Source: Gnomoniopsis sp. IMI 355080
Taxonomy: Eukaryota; Ascomycota; Sordariomycetes; Diaporthales; Gnomoniaceae
Reading direction: 5' to 3'
NCBI GenBank assembly: GCA_027946555.1
Contig: JAPEVC010000036.1
Coordinates: forward strand, 1 to 64,000
Length of the DNA stretch: 64,000 nt
The stretch's first letter is position 1. Each line of letters begins with the position of its first letter. The position numbers and the translations under genes were made by a program. Shown here piece after piece: positions 22,413 to 34,076 of the stretch. The notes below the pieces were generated by a model. That model searched no databases. It was not told the DNA's origin and worked only from the letters and a program-made list of their open reading frames with translations.

Positions 22413-25292
22413 TCATCTTCGCTGCATAGTTATCGGTTTGGACTGCGGAGCTTCATAAGGATCGCCATTTGGCGGGCCAGACGCATGGTTCAGGGCGTCG
22501 AGGCCTCGCTCCCGTAGTTGCTGCCAGACTTCGGTGTCGTATCTGCTGCCTTCAACGGGTGCGACCTTTTCTAGTTCCCGGATCATTCCCCTACGAGAGC
22601 CTGCGACCTTCGCCATAAGCCTAGAAAAACCTGGCAGACGGATCTTGCCCCCTTCAACACCCAAGTCCACGTCCACGTGTGTGTCCAAAGGCGTGTCCGG
22701 GTTCAACCCAAGACCAGCATCTAGTTCACGATCGAAAAATTCGTCTTCTTCCCGTTCGCCTGCCTCATCGTATGAGGCCCCATTGTGCGGCATTTGCTCC
22801 ACAGCATCCTCAGCATCAATTTCTCGCTCGTCTGGCGACAACTCTCCACTTTGTTGTCCATACTGCAGGTCCGCGGCTAGCTTGTGAGCTTTATTCGCCT
22901 CCACCGTGGCTTCCATCAGGTCGATTGCCTTCTTCTTATCTACAATATACGAGAACGCACGCATTGTCCAGTCATCCGCCTCATGGCCCTCGGCTTCGAG
23001 ACGACGCATGGCGTTCACTGCCTCAGGGACCTTTTGCATCTTGGCGTAGCCCGCGACCAGCGTGTTCCATGTCACGCGACTGGGCTCGATACCGTTCTTG
23101 CGCATAAGCGTGATGATGTACTCGGCATTCTGTGGTTGCTTAGCTTTCATGAAACCGGCAACGAGGACTGTCCAGGTGTAAAGACTTGGCGCAGGATGTG
23201 GAATGGATGGCCGTCGTGGTTCGGAAGATGATCGAGTGTCGGAATATGCCTCTACCAAAGACAGCGCTTTTGCGCTTGTATCATCTTCGGATTCCCTGAC
23301 GTCGTCCCTCATCATATCCCGGAGAATGTCAAGGGCAACACGTAGGGTGCTAGGCCACTTCAACAAATTCCTCAGAACAACATCATGAACAAATGAGCCG
23401 CGCTCCCGTACCATGAGCTCGGCAACTGGATGACCTTCCCTGAGCATCTGCCTGTATTGTGAGTAGAAGACAACCACGTCGTAAGGCATTGGCAAGCTGC
23501 GAATGATACCTAGGAGCATAATGCATAGTGTATCCGCTCCTGGTGTATTGAGCTCTTTGGATGGCAGGGGAGGAATCTCTGCGGTCAGCCGTCTGAGAGG
23601 TTCCGGGAACCACTGCTTTTGGCCAGCATGCTGACCCATTTCTGCGAGACGCCCAGTTATGAAGGGTTTTACAGGCTTAGCGTCGAAAATTCGTGAATAT
23701 AACGAGTTCATGGCGTACAGCAAAGCGCTCCTTGGCCTCCTCGCCTTGGGATACTCCCTAAGGCAGCAGATGTAGATAGCGTGAAGGACTTCATTCCAAA
23801 GAACGTTCCCCCGTATATTTGAGTGACAAGCCTGGATAGTAACGTCGGCCAAGGCGGCCCAATCACTGCGCGTTTTGCAGCCATGGAGCAAAATCGAAAA
23901 CGTCCACTCATTTGGCTGGACACCATGTTGTTGCATGACCTCAAAAATGTCCAGAGCTGTACTAAGATCACCTTTGAGACAGAGACCTCGGATGATGGTG
24001 GTGTATGTGATGACGTTCGGTATCAGCCCAGCTCCATGGAGATCACGGAACAAATCTGCGGGTGTAGCAGAATTTTGATCCAACTTCGCTAGGTCCTCCT
24101 TACTGAAAGACAAGATCGTCGTGACCACGCTGGCTGCGATGGGTGTGTTGATGTCCAGCAACTTCGCCTCCTGAAGACGCATCAACACTTGAGCACTTAA
24201 GGCTTTATTCGATGACGACTTGGCCAGCCGCCTTGCAAATCGGACTTCTGTAAGAGGGTGCAAGTTACTTCCAGCATTAAGTAATTGGAAATACCAAGAC
24301 TCGATAGCATCCAAGGGTAGATCATCCAGGATAGAGCGAATGGTGAATTGGCTGAACTGGACAGAGCTTCCGCTTCCGTTTCTGGAGAGAATCTGAACTG
24401 CCATTTGTGCCAACTTTTGTGCAGTAGCGGCCTTGTCTTCCGGGCCAAGAATGCGAAGACGGCTTGCAAGAAGCTCCATGACGTCCTCCGCGACATAAAA
24501 ATCATACTGCGATGATAGTGCGGCCTCAAACACCATGTGGACCTTGTTTGGCAAGAAACGAACCGCTGCCGATATGAATGCCAAAGTAGTGTCTTTATGC
24601 AAATTGGTCTTATGCCGTGGTGCTTTTGGCCAACATTCCTTCATCTCCTCCAGAGTTGTGCACTTCTGGAGCCATGTGATGATTCTCGTTTCCTCCATTG
24701 ATACAGGCATCGGTTGCGGTGACTCTGAACTGAAAACCTTCAAAGCGTTTTTCCACGCAGCGAACCTCTGGAAAGTCTTGCCTCGAGTCTGCCGGAGAGC
24801 CAAAATAGCCAGACGATCTCGCTGGTGCTTCTCGATCTGCACAAATCGATGAAGTATTGCGGCCAGCTTCTGCGACTCATCATCGAGCTCATCGAATTCC
24901 TTCACGAATTGTACCCTCTTGTCCAGCGGCGTAAAGGCTGATTGAGACTTCCAACGAGGCGAAAATGCCGCTTTCGAATCGGCTGTCGTTCCGGTAGGAA
25001 GTTTTGAGGGAGGTTCCGAGCTGTGCCTGGGAGGTCCGCCTTGAGTTTGTCTGGCGTTCTGCAGTCGAGACGAATGACTGTTGTTGCGCATTGTGGGCTC
25101 CGTCATGCCAGGCTTGGGTTTTCGCTGGCTTTCCTCCTCCTCATTTTCCCCCAATCTCGCCATGACCTCCCTTGACGAGCCATGATTTGTTCGTAACGTG
25201 GCATGTGGCGGTACGAATTGGTGGAGACGGTGGTGTCGCGCGGGTAGTTGCCTTGATAGGTGCCCGAGTCGCAGGAGGCAGGCGTACTGCAT
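22413..25292 (-). CDS. mitochondrial pentatricopeptide-repeat (PPR) protein
   Basis: A single exon of 959 residues from the ATG at 25292. The open frame continues upstream but without an ATG. The N-terminus (MQYACLLRLGHLSRQLPARH) is rich in Arg and Leu and lacks acidic residues, as in a matrix targeting peptide. Canonical PPRs occur at about residues 424-490 (PNVITYTTIIRGLCLKGDLS, then QPNEWTFSILLHGCK) and 703-776 (LYTWTVLVAGFMKAKQPQNA, then EPSRVTWNTLVAGYAKM). Helical regions between them probably hold degenerate repeats. The last 150 residues are acidic, then basic. PPR proteins bind specific organelle transcripts to direct processing, stability or translation; the target here is unknown. 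It is head-to-head with cwf18 across a 373-base promoter. Confidence 0.88.
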   Translation of the reverse strand: MQYACLLRLGHLSRQLPARHHRLHQFVPPHATLRTNHGSSREVMARLGENEEEESQRKPKPGMTEPTMRNNSHSSRLQNARQTQGGPPRHSSEPPSKLPTGTTADSKAAFSPRWKSQSAFTPLDKRVQFVKEFDELDDESQKLAAILHRFVQIEKHQRDRLAILALRQTRGKTFQRFAAWKNALKVFSSESPQPMPVSMEETRIITWLQKCTTLEEMKECWPKAPRHKTNLHKDTTLAFISAAVRFLPNKVHMVFEAALSSQYDFYVAEDVMELLASRLRILGPEDKAATAQKLAQMAVQILSRNGSGSSVQFSQFTIRSILDDLPLDAIESWYFQLLNAGSNLHPLTEVRFARRLAKSSSNKALSAQVLMRLQEAKLLDINTPIAASVVTTILSFSKEDLAKLDQNSATPADLFRDLHGAGLIPNVITYTTIIRGLCLKGDLSTALDIFEVMQQHGVQPNEWTFSILLHGCKTRSDWAALADVTIQACHSNIRGNVLWNEVLHAIYICCLREYPKARRPRSALLYAMNSLYSRIFDAKPVKPFITGRLAEMGQHAGQKQWFPEPLRRLTAEIPPLPSKELNTPGADTLCIMLLGIIRSLPMPYDVVVFYSQYRQMLREGHPVAELMVRERGSFVHDVVLRNLLKWPSTLRVALDILRDMMRDDVRESEDDTSAKALSLVEAYSDTRSSSEPRRPSIPHPAPSLYTWTVLVAGFMKAKQPQNAEYIITLMRKNGIEPSRVTWNTLVAGYAKMQKVPEAVNAMRRLEAEGHEADDWTMRAFSYIVDKKKAIDLMEATVEANKAHKLAADLQYGQQSGELSPDEREIDAEDAVEQMPHNGASYDEAGEREEDEFFDRELDAGLGLNPDTPLDTHVDVDLGVEGGKIRLPGFSRLMAKVAGSRRGMIRELEKVAPVEGSRYDTEVWQQLRERGLDALNHASGPPNGDPYEAPQSKPITMQRR

Positions 25293-25665
25293 CCTCCTCA
25301 ACTCGCTTGCCTCGAATAATGCCGTCTGTTTAACGGCAAGTGGCCCTTCATATCGATACTTGGGGCATGGAAATTGCGTTGTCGGCCGTTGAGTTTTCAC
25401 GATTGACAAGTGTTGACGATTGAAGTTGCATCTGGCTCGTCTAGAACTTTTTCCAGCGGGCCGAACCCGAATGCTCAGGGATGTGCCGGCGCGCTGCCGG
25501 CCGGGGAAGCTATTTACAGGGACCCATGCTTATTTTGACGATGAAGTCCGTTTCCTCTACTTTACCAACTCTGAACCTCGAGACACAGCAGACGAAGATT
25601 GATTTCGCAAAACCGATTGCATAGCACACTGGTCTTCGATCCATAAACTTGCAAAATCACGCACC
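25293..25665. promoter_or_regulatory. bidirectional promoter, PPR gene / cwf18
   Basis: These 373 bases lie between two divergent start codons. There is no obvious TATA box. The cwf18 side carries a C/A-rich leader ending in gcaccATG. Confidence 0.4.
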
Positions 25666-26355
25666 ATGTCGACACCACACACAACCCTCAGCGCCGCCGC
25701 GGACGACCGCAAAGCGCGTCTCGCAAAGCTCAAATCGCTTAAGCGCAAACAGCCCGAAGACGAGATTGTTGCTCCCGAGTCGGACCGCCAAAAATCACCC
25801 GCCGCACCTTCAGAAGCACCATCTCAAGATCTGCAGCAAAAAGAAGAACAAGAGCAAATCGAAAAAGACGTTTCTCGGATACACCTATCCGGGCGCAACT
25901 ATGACGCCGAGACCAAGGGACCAAAACTAGGCTTCGAGGCGCCGCCGACGCTAGGGCCAGACGAGCAGACCCTCGAGGAGCAGGCCGCGCAGCTGGAGGC
26001 TGAGATTAGAAGGAAGGCTGAGGAGGAGGCGAAGGAGGATAAGGGCATCGATTTATTCAAGCTGCAACCTAAGAAGCCGAACTGGGATTTGAAGAGGGAG
26101 TTGAACAAAAAGCTAGAAGTCCTCAATGTGAGGACGGATAATGCTATTGCGAGGCTTGTCAGGGAGAGGCTGCAGGCAAAGAAGGTCGAGTCGCAGAAAT
26201 CCGGCACGGCTGCCACCGACGGGGAGGCTGTTGCCGTGGGTATGGAAGGCGGGGAGTTGGAGGAGATTGTGCGCTTGAGGGAGAGAGAGGAGGCAGAGGA
26301 CGAAAGGAGAGATCGCGAGGCTATTGACGACATCGAAGTCGTCGAGGAGAGTTGA
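25666..26355 (+). CDS. cwf18: pre-mRNA splicing factor cwf18 (CCDC12 homologue)
   Basis: An intronless gene for 229 residues. The core FKLQPKKPNWDLKRELNKKL followed by NAIARLVRERL is the cwf18/CCDC12 signature; IHLSGRNYDAETKGPKLGF precedes it. Most of the rest is charged and predicted helical or coiled coil (EEQAAQLEAEIRRKAEEEAK). The C-terminus is Glu/Arg-rich. In fission yeast and human the protein is a component of the Cdc5/NineTeen-associated spliceosome, present in the B-act complex in the nucleus. The length is slightly above the human protein (166 residues) because of a longer N-terminal and C-terminal charged region. Confidence 0.93.
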   Translation: MSTPHTTLSAAADDRKARLAKLKSLKRKQPEDEIVAPESDRQKSPAAPSEAPSQDLQQKEEQEQIEKDVSRIHLSGRNYDAETKGPKLGFEAPPTLGPDEQTLEEQAAQLEAEIRRKAEEEAKEDKGIDLFKLQPKKPNWDLKRELNKKLEVLNVRTDNAIARLVRERLQAKKVESQKSGTAATDGEAVAVGMEGGELEEIVRLREREEAEDERRDREAIDDIEVVEES

Positions 26356-26563
26356 GCTACTTGGTCAATACCATGCTGACAGACGAGTCCACCCGAAGAA
26401 AGAGCAGATGCCAGATGAATAATCGCCGGAGGATGGCGAGAGGGACGATAACGCATTGGACGTTCCAACACAGCACTGCACAGAGAGGCGTTTCAGGTTC
26501 AAAACGGCTGATTGATGGGCTGGGTACAGGCCGTCATTAGAGTACGCAAATCGATACCCGGTT

Positions 26564-27538
26564 CTATCTACCCATGTTCATGGCTTGCGTCAATGCTAAT
26601 CGCTTACTGAAGGGACTCAAACTGCGCTCTCGAGGAGGCTCGGGATGATGCTGAATAGGAGCTCTGTGACGTTGTTGGCCCCTAGAGCGGTTCCCGCGGT
26701 CTTCGCTGTGAGATCGATCTCTGTATTGCTCGTAGTCTCCGACTTCGGGTCGATTTCGACCTCTGGAAATTGGACCGGGTGATCTTGAATTGAATCTTCG
26801 TTGAGTCCTTTTTGGCCGGGATTCATATCTCGGGTCGCGCGTGTGCCTTGGTGGCGATGGCTCGTGTTCAGGGTAGTCTTCACTTGGTGCCCTGCGAATT
26901 GGACTGGGTGATCGTGTGATCGACCGGCTCCCAACATCAGCACGACGGTAGCCTGTCCCGGGACTGAGAGACCGCCTCCGACTGCGATCACTAGCCGTGT
27001 CGAGTGAAGGGCTCCTAGTTCGTCGTGATCGCTGCGCAGGTGGTGCTACATCTCGAGCACGAAGTGCGGATGGTGAGGCTTGTCTGCGTCGTGGAGGCGG
27101 AGAGCGAGAAGATCGAGTGGAAATAGTGGAGACAGAATCCACGGAATTGGATCGCTGGCGTTTCTTGTCGGGCTGCCGTGCTGCGGCTTCGTCAACATCT
27201 TCCAACTCCCGTTTCCGGGCCCTTTCGGCCTCCTTTTTGGCCAACTCTTCATCAGCTATACCCTTTCTGAAGTTGTGTTAGCAGCAGAACATGCAAAAAG
27301 GTGCCTGCGAATAGCCTTACTTTCTTGTGGCGTCATCAGGTGTTTCATTGGTGAGTTTTGGCGCAAGTTTGGGATTGAGAAGCTGTTGAGTCCGAGAGGG
27401 CCGGGCCTTGTAAGGTCTCTCCTGAGGGGCCGTCTTGCATTCGTAAGAGTAGTGTCCCCTCTTCAAACATTTCTGGCACTGCACATTGGCAGGGGTTGAC
27501 TGCCTGGGCCCAGCTCTGCCTCGGTTGAATGCATGCAT
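26564..27538 (-). CDS. zinc-knuckle protein with SR-like tail (ZCCHC10-like)
   Basis: Exons 27321..27538 and 26564..27266 encode 306 residues. Near the N-terminus is one CCHC zinc knuckle (CQKCLKRGHYSYECK), followed by YKARPSRTQQLLNPKL, the ZCCHC10 family pattern. After the intron (GTAAGG..TTCAG) comes KGIADEELAKKEAERARKRE and then a long region full of RS, SP and RR dipeptides (SRSPPPRRRQASPS and similar) reminiscent of SR splicing proteins. It is likely a nuclear RNA-associated protein; function in fungi is not defined. The phosphorylatable SP/RS repeats suggest kinase control. The end (MNMGR) is tail-to-tail with cwf18, 208 bases away, another splicing-related gene. Confidence 0.85.
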
Positions 27539-28891
27539 TGTAGTGTTGGAGGACCGGAAGAGTCGAAAAGCTGGAGGGTTGCCTGGATGGCAAGTGATCA
27601 ATGGTACACAGACGAGGCTGTACAGTAGGTGAGGTGTGCTCAATGCCTGAATTCGTGGATATAGTTGAAATAGCTGGAGCCTTACTTTTCAATCGAAGAA
27701 ACCCGGCCGTACTGTCTGCCAGCTGAAATGAAGCTTGCTAAAGTGACAGTCGTGCAAACAAGTCACTGAATCCAAAAAGTTGAACTTGCAAGTGACGCCT
27801 GGCAGGTGGATGAGGTTGAGAATGGCAGGGATTATTGTGGCTGCTTAGTCACCGTTGATTAGGTAAGAACCACCAGCCAAGTGCCTTCCCAATCTAAGTT
27901 CTAGTCGCCAGGAACATCAGAACTGCTTTTCAAAGCCTTGTTTTTACCTAGTTACGAAGCTTTCATTGTCATGAAATTCCATCCTTCGACGACCGACAGC
28001 TACATAGGGATGTAATCAGCTCGAAGCCAATCCGTCGATTCAGTCCTTACCCTTCTCCTTTTCCGCCCCCGGTTTGTTCCTGCGGAGTCGAGGTATCGCG
28101 GTTCGTGTCAGCGCCGCGCCGCTCGTCAGATTCTTGTTCGTTGATCCGACAGCCCATCAGCTTCATTGGTTTTGTCAGGTCCACCCACTCTGCTTGTGCC
28201 AGCTTGACGATAACTCCAGCCTGATACGTCACGGATCTGGTGGAGGCCGCGGACGACGGCGGCTCAGCGGCACCCGCTTTTATTTTCCTGCTGCCCTCTT
28301 CCGAGCCCACGGAGCACGTCGAGCCTGTGCTCCCCCCAAAAGAGCGCCCAATCCCTACCGTATGCCTCGGTGCGACCGAACCTCTGAAATTCAGAATCGA
28401 AGTACCCTCTTCCATCTCCACCTTTTCGACTCTTGACCTTCGACGGCCGACCACAGCCTCGTCTTCCGCCCCCGACAAACCTCGACTGTCCCTATTCTGC
28501 TGCCTCAGCCATAACAGCGACTGCGCGTTGCCTGTCTATCACCAAAGGACACACGTCGCGGGCGAAGCCATTCTCCTTGCTGGCTCATCTACCACTGGGG
28601 AGACTTCTGATTCAAGGTCGTCTGCCCCAAAGCTGGACTCCTCGACTATTAAATAAAAAAAACAGATCAAGATCGACCACGCATGTACTCGAAATCTCGA
28701 CAATGAGCAACAGTACCTTCTCGACCGGGACCGCTTTGATCCGTTTTGCGCCTTAGAATCTTGAACCGTCTATCATTTATCTTGCTTCTCGTTTACGATT
28801 GATATACACAAGTGGACGACACGCTCACACATACGGAACTGAACACTTTCGACTTGATCGGCTTCCGTACATAACTCTACCTAACGCAGAC
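27539..28891. other. divergent intergenic region and probable long leader of the R3H-SUZ gene
   Basis: 1.35 kb. The right half (about 28040-28890) is C/T-rich and probably transcribed as a long 5' leader of the R3H gene. Frames of 120-143 codons exist on both strands here but lack ATG starts or known similarity. It may also contain a leader intron. Confidence 0.45.
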
Positions 28892-31518
28892 ATGACAACC
28901 GTACGTACCACTATGACAGACGTCAAGAAACTCTCCTTTGCGAAGGTACGTCCGTTAGGGGATCTCAAAACATGATATGTGTTGTTAACTAATAGACTGT
29001 AAAGGTTGTGGCTGCCACGCCTAACAACCCAACATCCACCCCTCAGGAGCCCATAGCGAGTTCCACCCCAGAGACCACGCCACCGTCTCGGTCCACCAGG
29101 CCCAACACACTCGTAGCTGAGCATGAGATGGAGCTCAACGATCCTTCCAGAGCTACCGAGCCTCTAGCAACAGTTGATGGCATTGATTCGTCAGGGAAAG
29201 CACCTCTTGTGGACGGCATGCAAAAATTAAAAGTAGGGCCTAATACTCCCAGCCTTGTGGTTAACGGCACCAGCTCTGCATCCACTGGACCATCTTCCAA
29301 GGTTCAGACGCCTTCAGATGACACGTCACAGAAGGGGGACTCCAGCTCTGATCTTGGCACCAAACCCCCTAGTCTCGATGGCAAGAGCATCACGTCCGGC
29401 ACGACCTTCAACGCACTGGACGAGAAAGAATCACTCCGTCCCGATGACAGTGCAAGTGTGCAGGCTGCTGCAGAGGATGACGACGCTTTTTCAGTCAGAG
29501 GTTCATTGATTGCGGGCTCTCGGATGGGCTCAGAGGTTGCTGCACGCTTCCATCGTATACAGCTGGGCGACATGCCCCCGAGGAGTGTTCCTCACCAGCT
29601 TGTGATCGCTGAGAGTGGAAACCAGGGTGCGGCCACTCCACAAAGTGCTTCATCTGAACAGATACCAGTCACGGACGCAAAAATTGCTTTGGTTAGCGCA
29701 ACATCAACGCCGAACGGGATGTACGGACAGAATCCGGACGAAAAACTCCTAGAAGCCATGCAGTCTCAAAAGGACCGGCTATTCTTATTGAAACTGGAGG
29801 AGATGGTCATTGACTTTGTGCAAGACTCGAAGTAAGCCAGAAACTCCGTAAATTTGTTCACTCGTTTACTCATGTGTCTATTTACCTAGGGAGCCGTTTA
29901 TGGATCTTCCGCCTTCCAACTCCTTTTGTAGGATGTTGACACACAAGCTGGCGGACTACTACCACATGACGCACTCTTTCGAAGCTGCTGCGGGAGCCGT
30001 GCGAATATTCAGGACCCCCTTTTGCCGAGTGCCACCATCATTGGCCAGTATTGCACAGAGTGCTTCCACCGCCAGCACGCCTCCCCCGGCTGTCATGCCC
30101 AAGAAGATCATGAGACGCGGTGAAAGTGACTTTGGTCCGGGTGGTACTAGCTATTCAAAGCCAACGTCCGAGGTCGGCAGTGATGGGAAGGACAAGGCAT
30201 CGGCGAACGCGAAGTAAGTGAATGGATGTTATTTGGTCACCGGTCACTGTACTGACGAGTGACGTATCAGAATGACTCGAGAGGAGAAGGAGGAGGCCTA
30301 TAACAAAGCTCGAGAGCGGATCTTTGGCACTGCTTCTACGGAGGTATCTACTCCAGGTATGAGGCTTCCCTATTTTGCGGCTTACCCAAAGCTGACCCCG
30401 CAACAGAGAACGAGGACAGTACTGGCGTGTCTCGGGCAAGTTCTGTTTCGCTTCGGGACAAGAACAACGGTGGGAAGAAGGCGAGAAGGAGGCGCGACTC
30501 GGATACTTTTGAAACCCGGTCGAACTACGTTGCTTATGCGCCAGCGTATGGACCCTCTCATCAGCCGACCTGGGTTCAACCACAGTACGTCTCGGCGAAT
30601 TCCCAAATCAATGGCCCATTTCAGCAACAGCAGTATCCGGCTCCCGTGCCACCTGTTTATGGTGTTCCAAACCAGCCGTATGCCCCGATGGCGCCCGGTG
30701 GCGGGTATGGTCTTCAGTATAACAACATGCCAAACGTTAGTCGTTCACAAATCTCCAGTCATGCTCTTTCAAGTCGACTAACACCTTTCTAGTATTCTCA
30801 GCCGCCTGGACCACCCCGGTATCAACCTCCTATGAGCTCGGTAGTTCCAGTGCCCTATGGTGCCCCTGTGCAATCATCGCCTCAGCAGCAACACGGCTGG
30901 CCGCAGCAACAGCCACCACCTCCCGCGTTCAGTCAAAGCCCATACCAATCTCGAGCTACTCCGGTGGCGCAAACAGGAATACCTTATGCCTTCGGCGCCC
31001 TTCCGGCCAACATTAACCCCCATGACCCGAAGAGTCAACATCCAATTCCCGGCAGCTTCAACAGGCACGCCTTCAACCCTAAAACGCAGTCCTTTGTGCC
31101 CGGAAATGGCATGTCGCCCATGGCGCCGCCTGCTGGGCCTTATAACAACTACATGCCTCCTCAACAGGGTAGTCCTCAGCTCACCGCTCCACACATTAAC
31201 TACTCTGGGTACCAAGCGGGGCCACCCATGGGCCCTACAATGGGGCAGTCGCCTTATGGCAGTGGCGGCTATAATATGATGCGACAGGGATCTAACAATT
31301 CTCACCACTCTCTGCCACCTTACCATCATCCACCTCCCATGCAGCACGCCCACGTTCCTCACCAACTACCTCCACACCCTCCCGCTCAAGGACCACCACA
31401 CATGTCCAGCAAGCCGCCTATGGCTCAAGGTTCGCCTATGACCCATGGTCAGACTTTCAATCACCTGCCAACGTACGGCAACCCGGCAACTCTGCCACAG
31501 AAACCTACCACTCAGTGA
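28892..31518 (+). CDS. R3H and SUZ domain RNA-binding protein
   Basis: Six exons (28892..28945, 29005..29831, 29890..30213, 30271..30356, 30407..30735, 30793..31518) encode 781 residues. After a disordered S/T-rich N-terminal 260 residues comes the R3H domain (LEEMVIDFVQDSKEPFMDLP to ADYYHMTHSF), then the SUZ motif (KKIMRRGESDFG and MTREEKEEAYNKARERIFG). The C-terminal 400 residues are low-complexity and rich in Pro, Gln, Tyr and Gly. The architecture matches human R3HDM1/2 and ARPP21 and their fungal relatives, which bind RNA in the cytoplasm and may act in mRNA stability or translation. All five introns have GTRNGN..YAG-like ends and preserve frame. Two in-frame ATGs occur in exon 1 (28892 and 28913). 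The Gln/Pro-rich tail could support granule assembly (inference). Confidence 0.9.
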
Positions 31519-32584
31519 AGTACGTGCATCTCCAGGTGTTTTTTTTTTTTCAGGGAAACAATTGATCATGACAACGGCGCATGGAACAAATGGAAGCATC
31601 AAGGCGTTCAGGAGGCTTTGATGGGCGGGTAGTCTCCCTAGCATTCATGGCCTTCGGCCAGCGTTCAGCAGTAGGTTGTTAAGACTTGACGCAATTCATG
31701 GGAACAATGTGCACTTGCTAGAAGGGCGACGACTACTCTAGAACTTTAATAATACGAAGCATTTCCATCAGCTGTATTTGTCTTGCCCTTCGTGGTCCTG
31801 GTTGTTCTTCACTAGCGATATTCCGTCGCAAGATTTGCTCGGCTCTCATGCTTACGTCCACCATCACAATTCTGCCAGTTTAGCTTTTCCTTGGGTTGAT
31901 AGTTGGGATGTGTCGCTTATCACGAATCCTTGTCTTGGTTTACCCGGGATTGCTTATTGTGCACCGTGGGCATTAGCTAAGGGTTTGGCAAATGATGTCG
32001 AATATAGTTATAGCTGCTGCGTTGCTTCAAGACATGCCTCGGAATAGGGACGGGATTGACGGGAGCCACTAGCTAGGTTACTTTGGATTGATATAATCAT
32101 TGCCTTTGTCAAGCTGAAGCCTCAAACAAGACAAGACAAGCCGAAGGGTTGAAGCCACGAGTGTCGTTGAGATGTAAAAGGGGTAAGAGAGGTACGTGAT
32201 AGCCAGCGGACTGAGTGACCGAGGCGCTTAGAATGCACGACTAACAATAACGGTGCCAGTATAATGTTCAAGAGGCTTACCCACTGTCCGAGTGCTGATC
32301 CTTCGTTGTACTTTTCATCCATGTTGGTTGTCATTGTTGCTTTCTCAGCAGCTCGTACTAGGGGTACCTTTGATTCTAAAGATTCACAAGGTATTATGCA
32401 AAGACTGAAATGTATATTAATTTCCAATCGTTCTGTTGCATACCCATAGTTGAGACACCAACACACTTGGATTGGGAGCACCCGACTAGGTGAAGATCGA
32501 GATGTTTCATTGCTAGGCCAGTAATGATGCTACAACATGGCTGTTTCTCTCTAGCCTAAACGCTCCATATTCCGACGTATTCTG
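31519..32584. other. intergenic between convergent R3H-SUZ and MIC12 genes
   Basis: 1.07 kb. A T-run at 31539-31550 lies just past the R3H stop codon. A possible tiny spliced frame from 32334 on the minus strand is too weak to call. I see nothing else. Confidence 0.5.
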
Positions 32585-33428
32585 CTACACGACAGGCTTG
32601 TATCTCTCCTCGAGCACTTCTTCCGGACTCTGCTTAAGCACCTCTTCCGGCTTCCTTTCGAACCGCTGTTGTATGACCTTTTCCGCGTCCGCCTCAATTA
32701 CAGACGCCAATTCAGTCGCCTTCTGCTGAACTTTTTCCTCGGCGAGCCCGACAGCAGCCTTGGCCTGGGAAGCCACCTCCTTGCTCTTCCTGAAGCCCCT
32801 CTCCCAAATACTCGTCCCAGCCTCCTTCGCCTCGACTGCCTTGACCTGCACAGCCTCCTTCGTCCGGCTTGCAACCTGCTCCGCCGTACTTCTCGCCGTA
32901 GTCGCTGCGTAAGCCGCCTTCTCACTCACAGCAGCCCCGGCCCTCTCTGCAGTGCGGCTGGGTGGCTCGCCGCCACTGGCTCTCGCCCACACTCGTGAGA
33001 CAGTGTCCTCGGCATCCTCCCTTGCTGCAACCCAATCCTTATTCGCAGCCCACCGTACCGCGGCCTCCACTTCGGCATTCCACCTCTCCTTAGCCCGGTC
33101 TAGAAAGCTCGCGTCACTGAAGCGTTCCGCCCGCCGTCGGTGAGATCTGGCGAGCAGTTCCTGTTGGTGTTCGAGTAGAGCGAGCTCTTCAGCTATTGTC
33201 TTGGGTGGCGGGGCCGACGCGGGAATATAGCTGAGGCTGTTGAGGATGTAGGTTTGCGCGCGCAGGGTCTCGGCTTGCCGTTGGCGGGTGAGTTGATGGG
33301 ATTGTAGCGTGAGGTAGGCGGCGCCGAGAACGAGGGTTACGCCGCCGGTCTGATTAAGGGTCAGTGGCGAGCTGGAGCCGTGGAATGACGAGGGGAGATG
33401 AGCATACGAAACCGGTGGTGAAGCCCAT
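32585..33428 (-). CDS. MIC12: MICOS complex subunit MIC12 (AIM5)
   Basis: Exons 33408..33428 (21 bases, MGFTTGF) and 32585..33349 encode 261 residues. The joined N-terminus continues TGGVTLVLGAAYLTLQSHQ, a single membrane span typical of fungal MIC12. RAKERWNAEVEAAVRWAANK-like sequence follows, then a long Ala/Glu/Lys coiled-coil region and the family ending VEEVLEERY-like EEVLEERYKPVV. MIC12 couples the MIC10 and MIC60 subcomplexes at crista junctions of the mitochondrial inner membrane. The intron is GTATGC..AATCAG. A longer frame runs upstream through the intron without a conserved sequence, so the ATG at 33428 is preferred. It is head-to-head with the mitochondrial ribosomal protein bL17m gene. 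Confidence 0.88.
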
Positions 33429-34076
33429 GATGGGGAAAAGTCGCGCTCTGCGCGCCCTTCAGATAAAGGTGTCGAGCGTGTCTCCGAGGATGTCGGGACC
33501 AATTTGCTGAGAGAAATAATCTGGAAGAGTACCAAGTCAGTCGGCGGGTGTTTGATTGTGTGTCATTTCCCAGCCTTTGTGGTGAAGTGAGGATTGGTAG
33601 CTTTTGTACAGCTAGGTACGAGATGGAATCTGGCAGATGAGGTCAGTTCTTGTTGGACTGGGTCTCCCGACAGGGACTGCGGGTACTGCGAGGTAGCGCT
33701 TCAAATTGGAGGTGGTGCAATTGGGATTTGAACAACTTTGAACAACGAGTTCTTTGTATCAAATCTATTAAATTGTTCATTCTCGAGTAGGTTACTTCTT
33801 AAGAGCACCCAAATATCGTTTCTACGCTGAATGTTGAGTAGAGTAATTTTCGAGACACATGAGCGGTACTTGGCCCGGAGCCGCGCCGGCCGTAGAAAAA
33901 TCACGACCGCAACCCTTCCCACGTTCACGCATCATCCAGCCTACAACCTTTAGACCGCAATCCTACCTCACTCAATCCAAACCACCCCGCGAATCGGCGA
34001 CACAACCGGTACAACGCACACCCGTCTGCCGGCTAGTGAATGTGAGGTTGAAAGAGGAGGGCACCAAAGTTTTAAA
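33429..34076. promoter_or_regulatory. divergent promoter region MIC12 / bL17m
   Basis: 648 bases between two nuclear genes for mitochondrial proteins. An ATG at 33859 opens an 89-codon frame that overlaps the bL17m start in another frame. It would be an upstream ORF if transcribed. Confidence 0.4.

Noticed and set aside
28047..28656. Overlapping 120-143-codon frames on both strands before the R3H-SUZ gene
   Set aside because: The longest ones begin with TTG or GTG rather than ATG and show no family sequence; a C/T-rich leader explains them better.
32122..32481. Minus-strand frame near 32334 (MTTNMDEKYNEGSALGQ, then a possible intron and a short second exon)
   Set aside because: Splice sites are possible but the product is about 50 residues with no recognised family; evidence is too weak.
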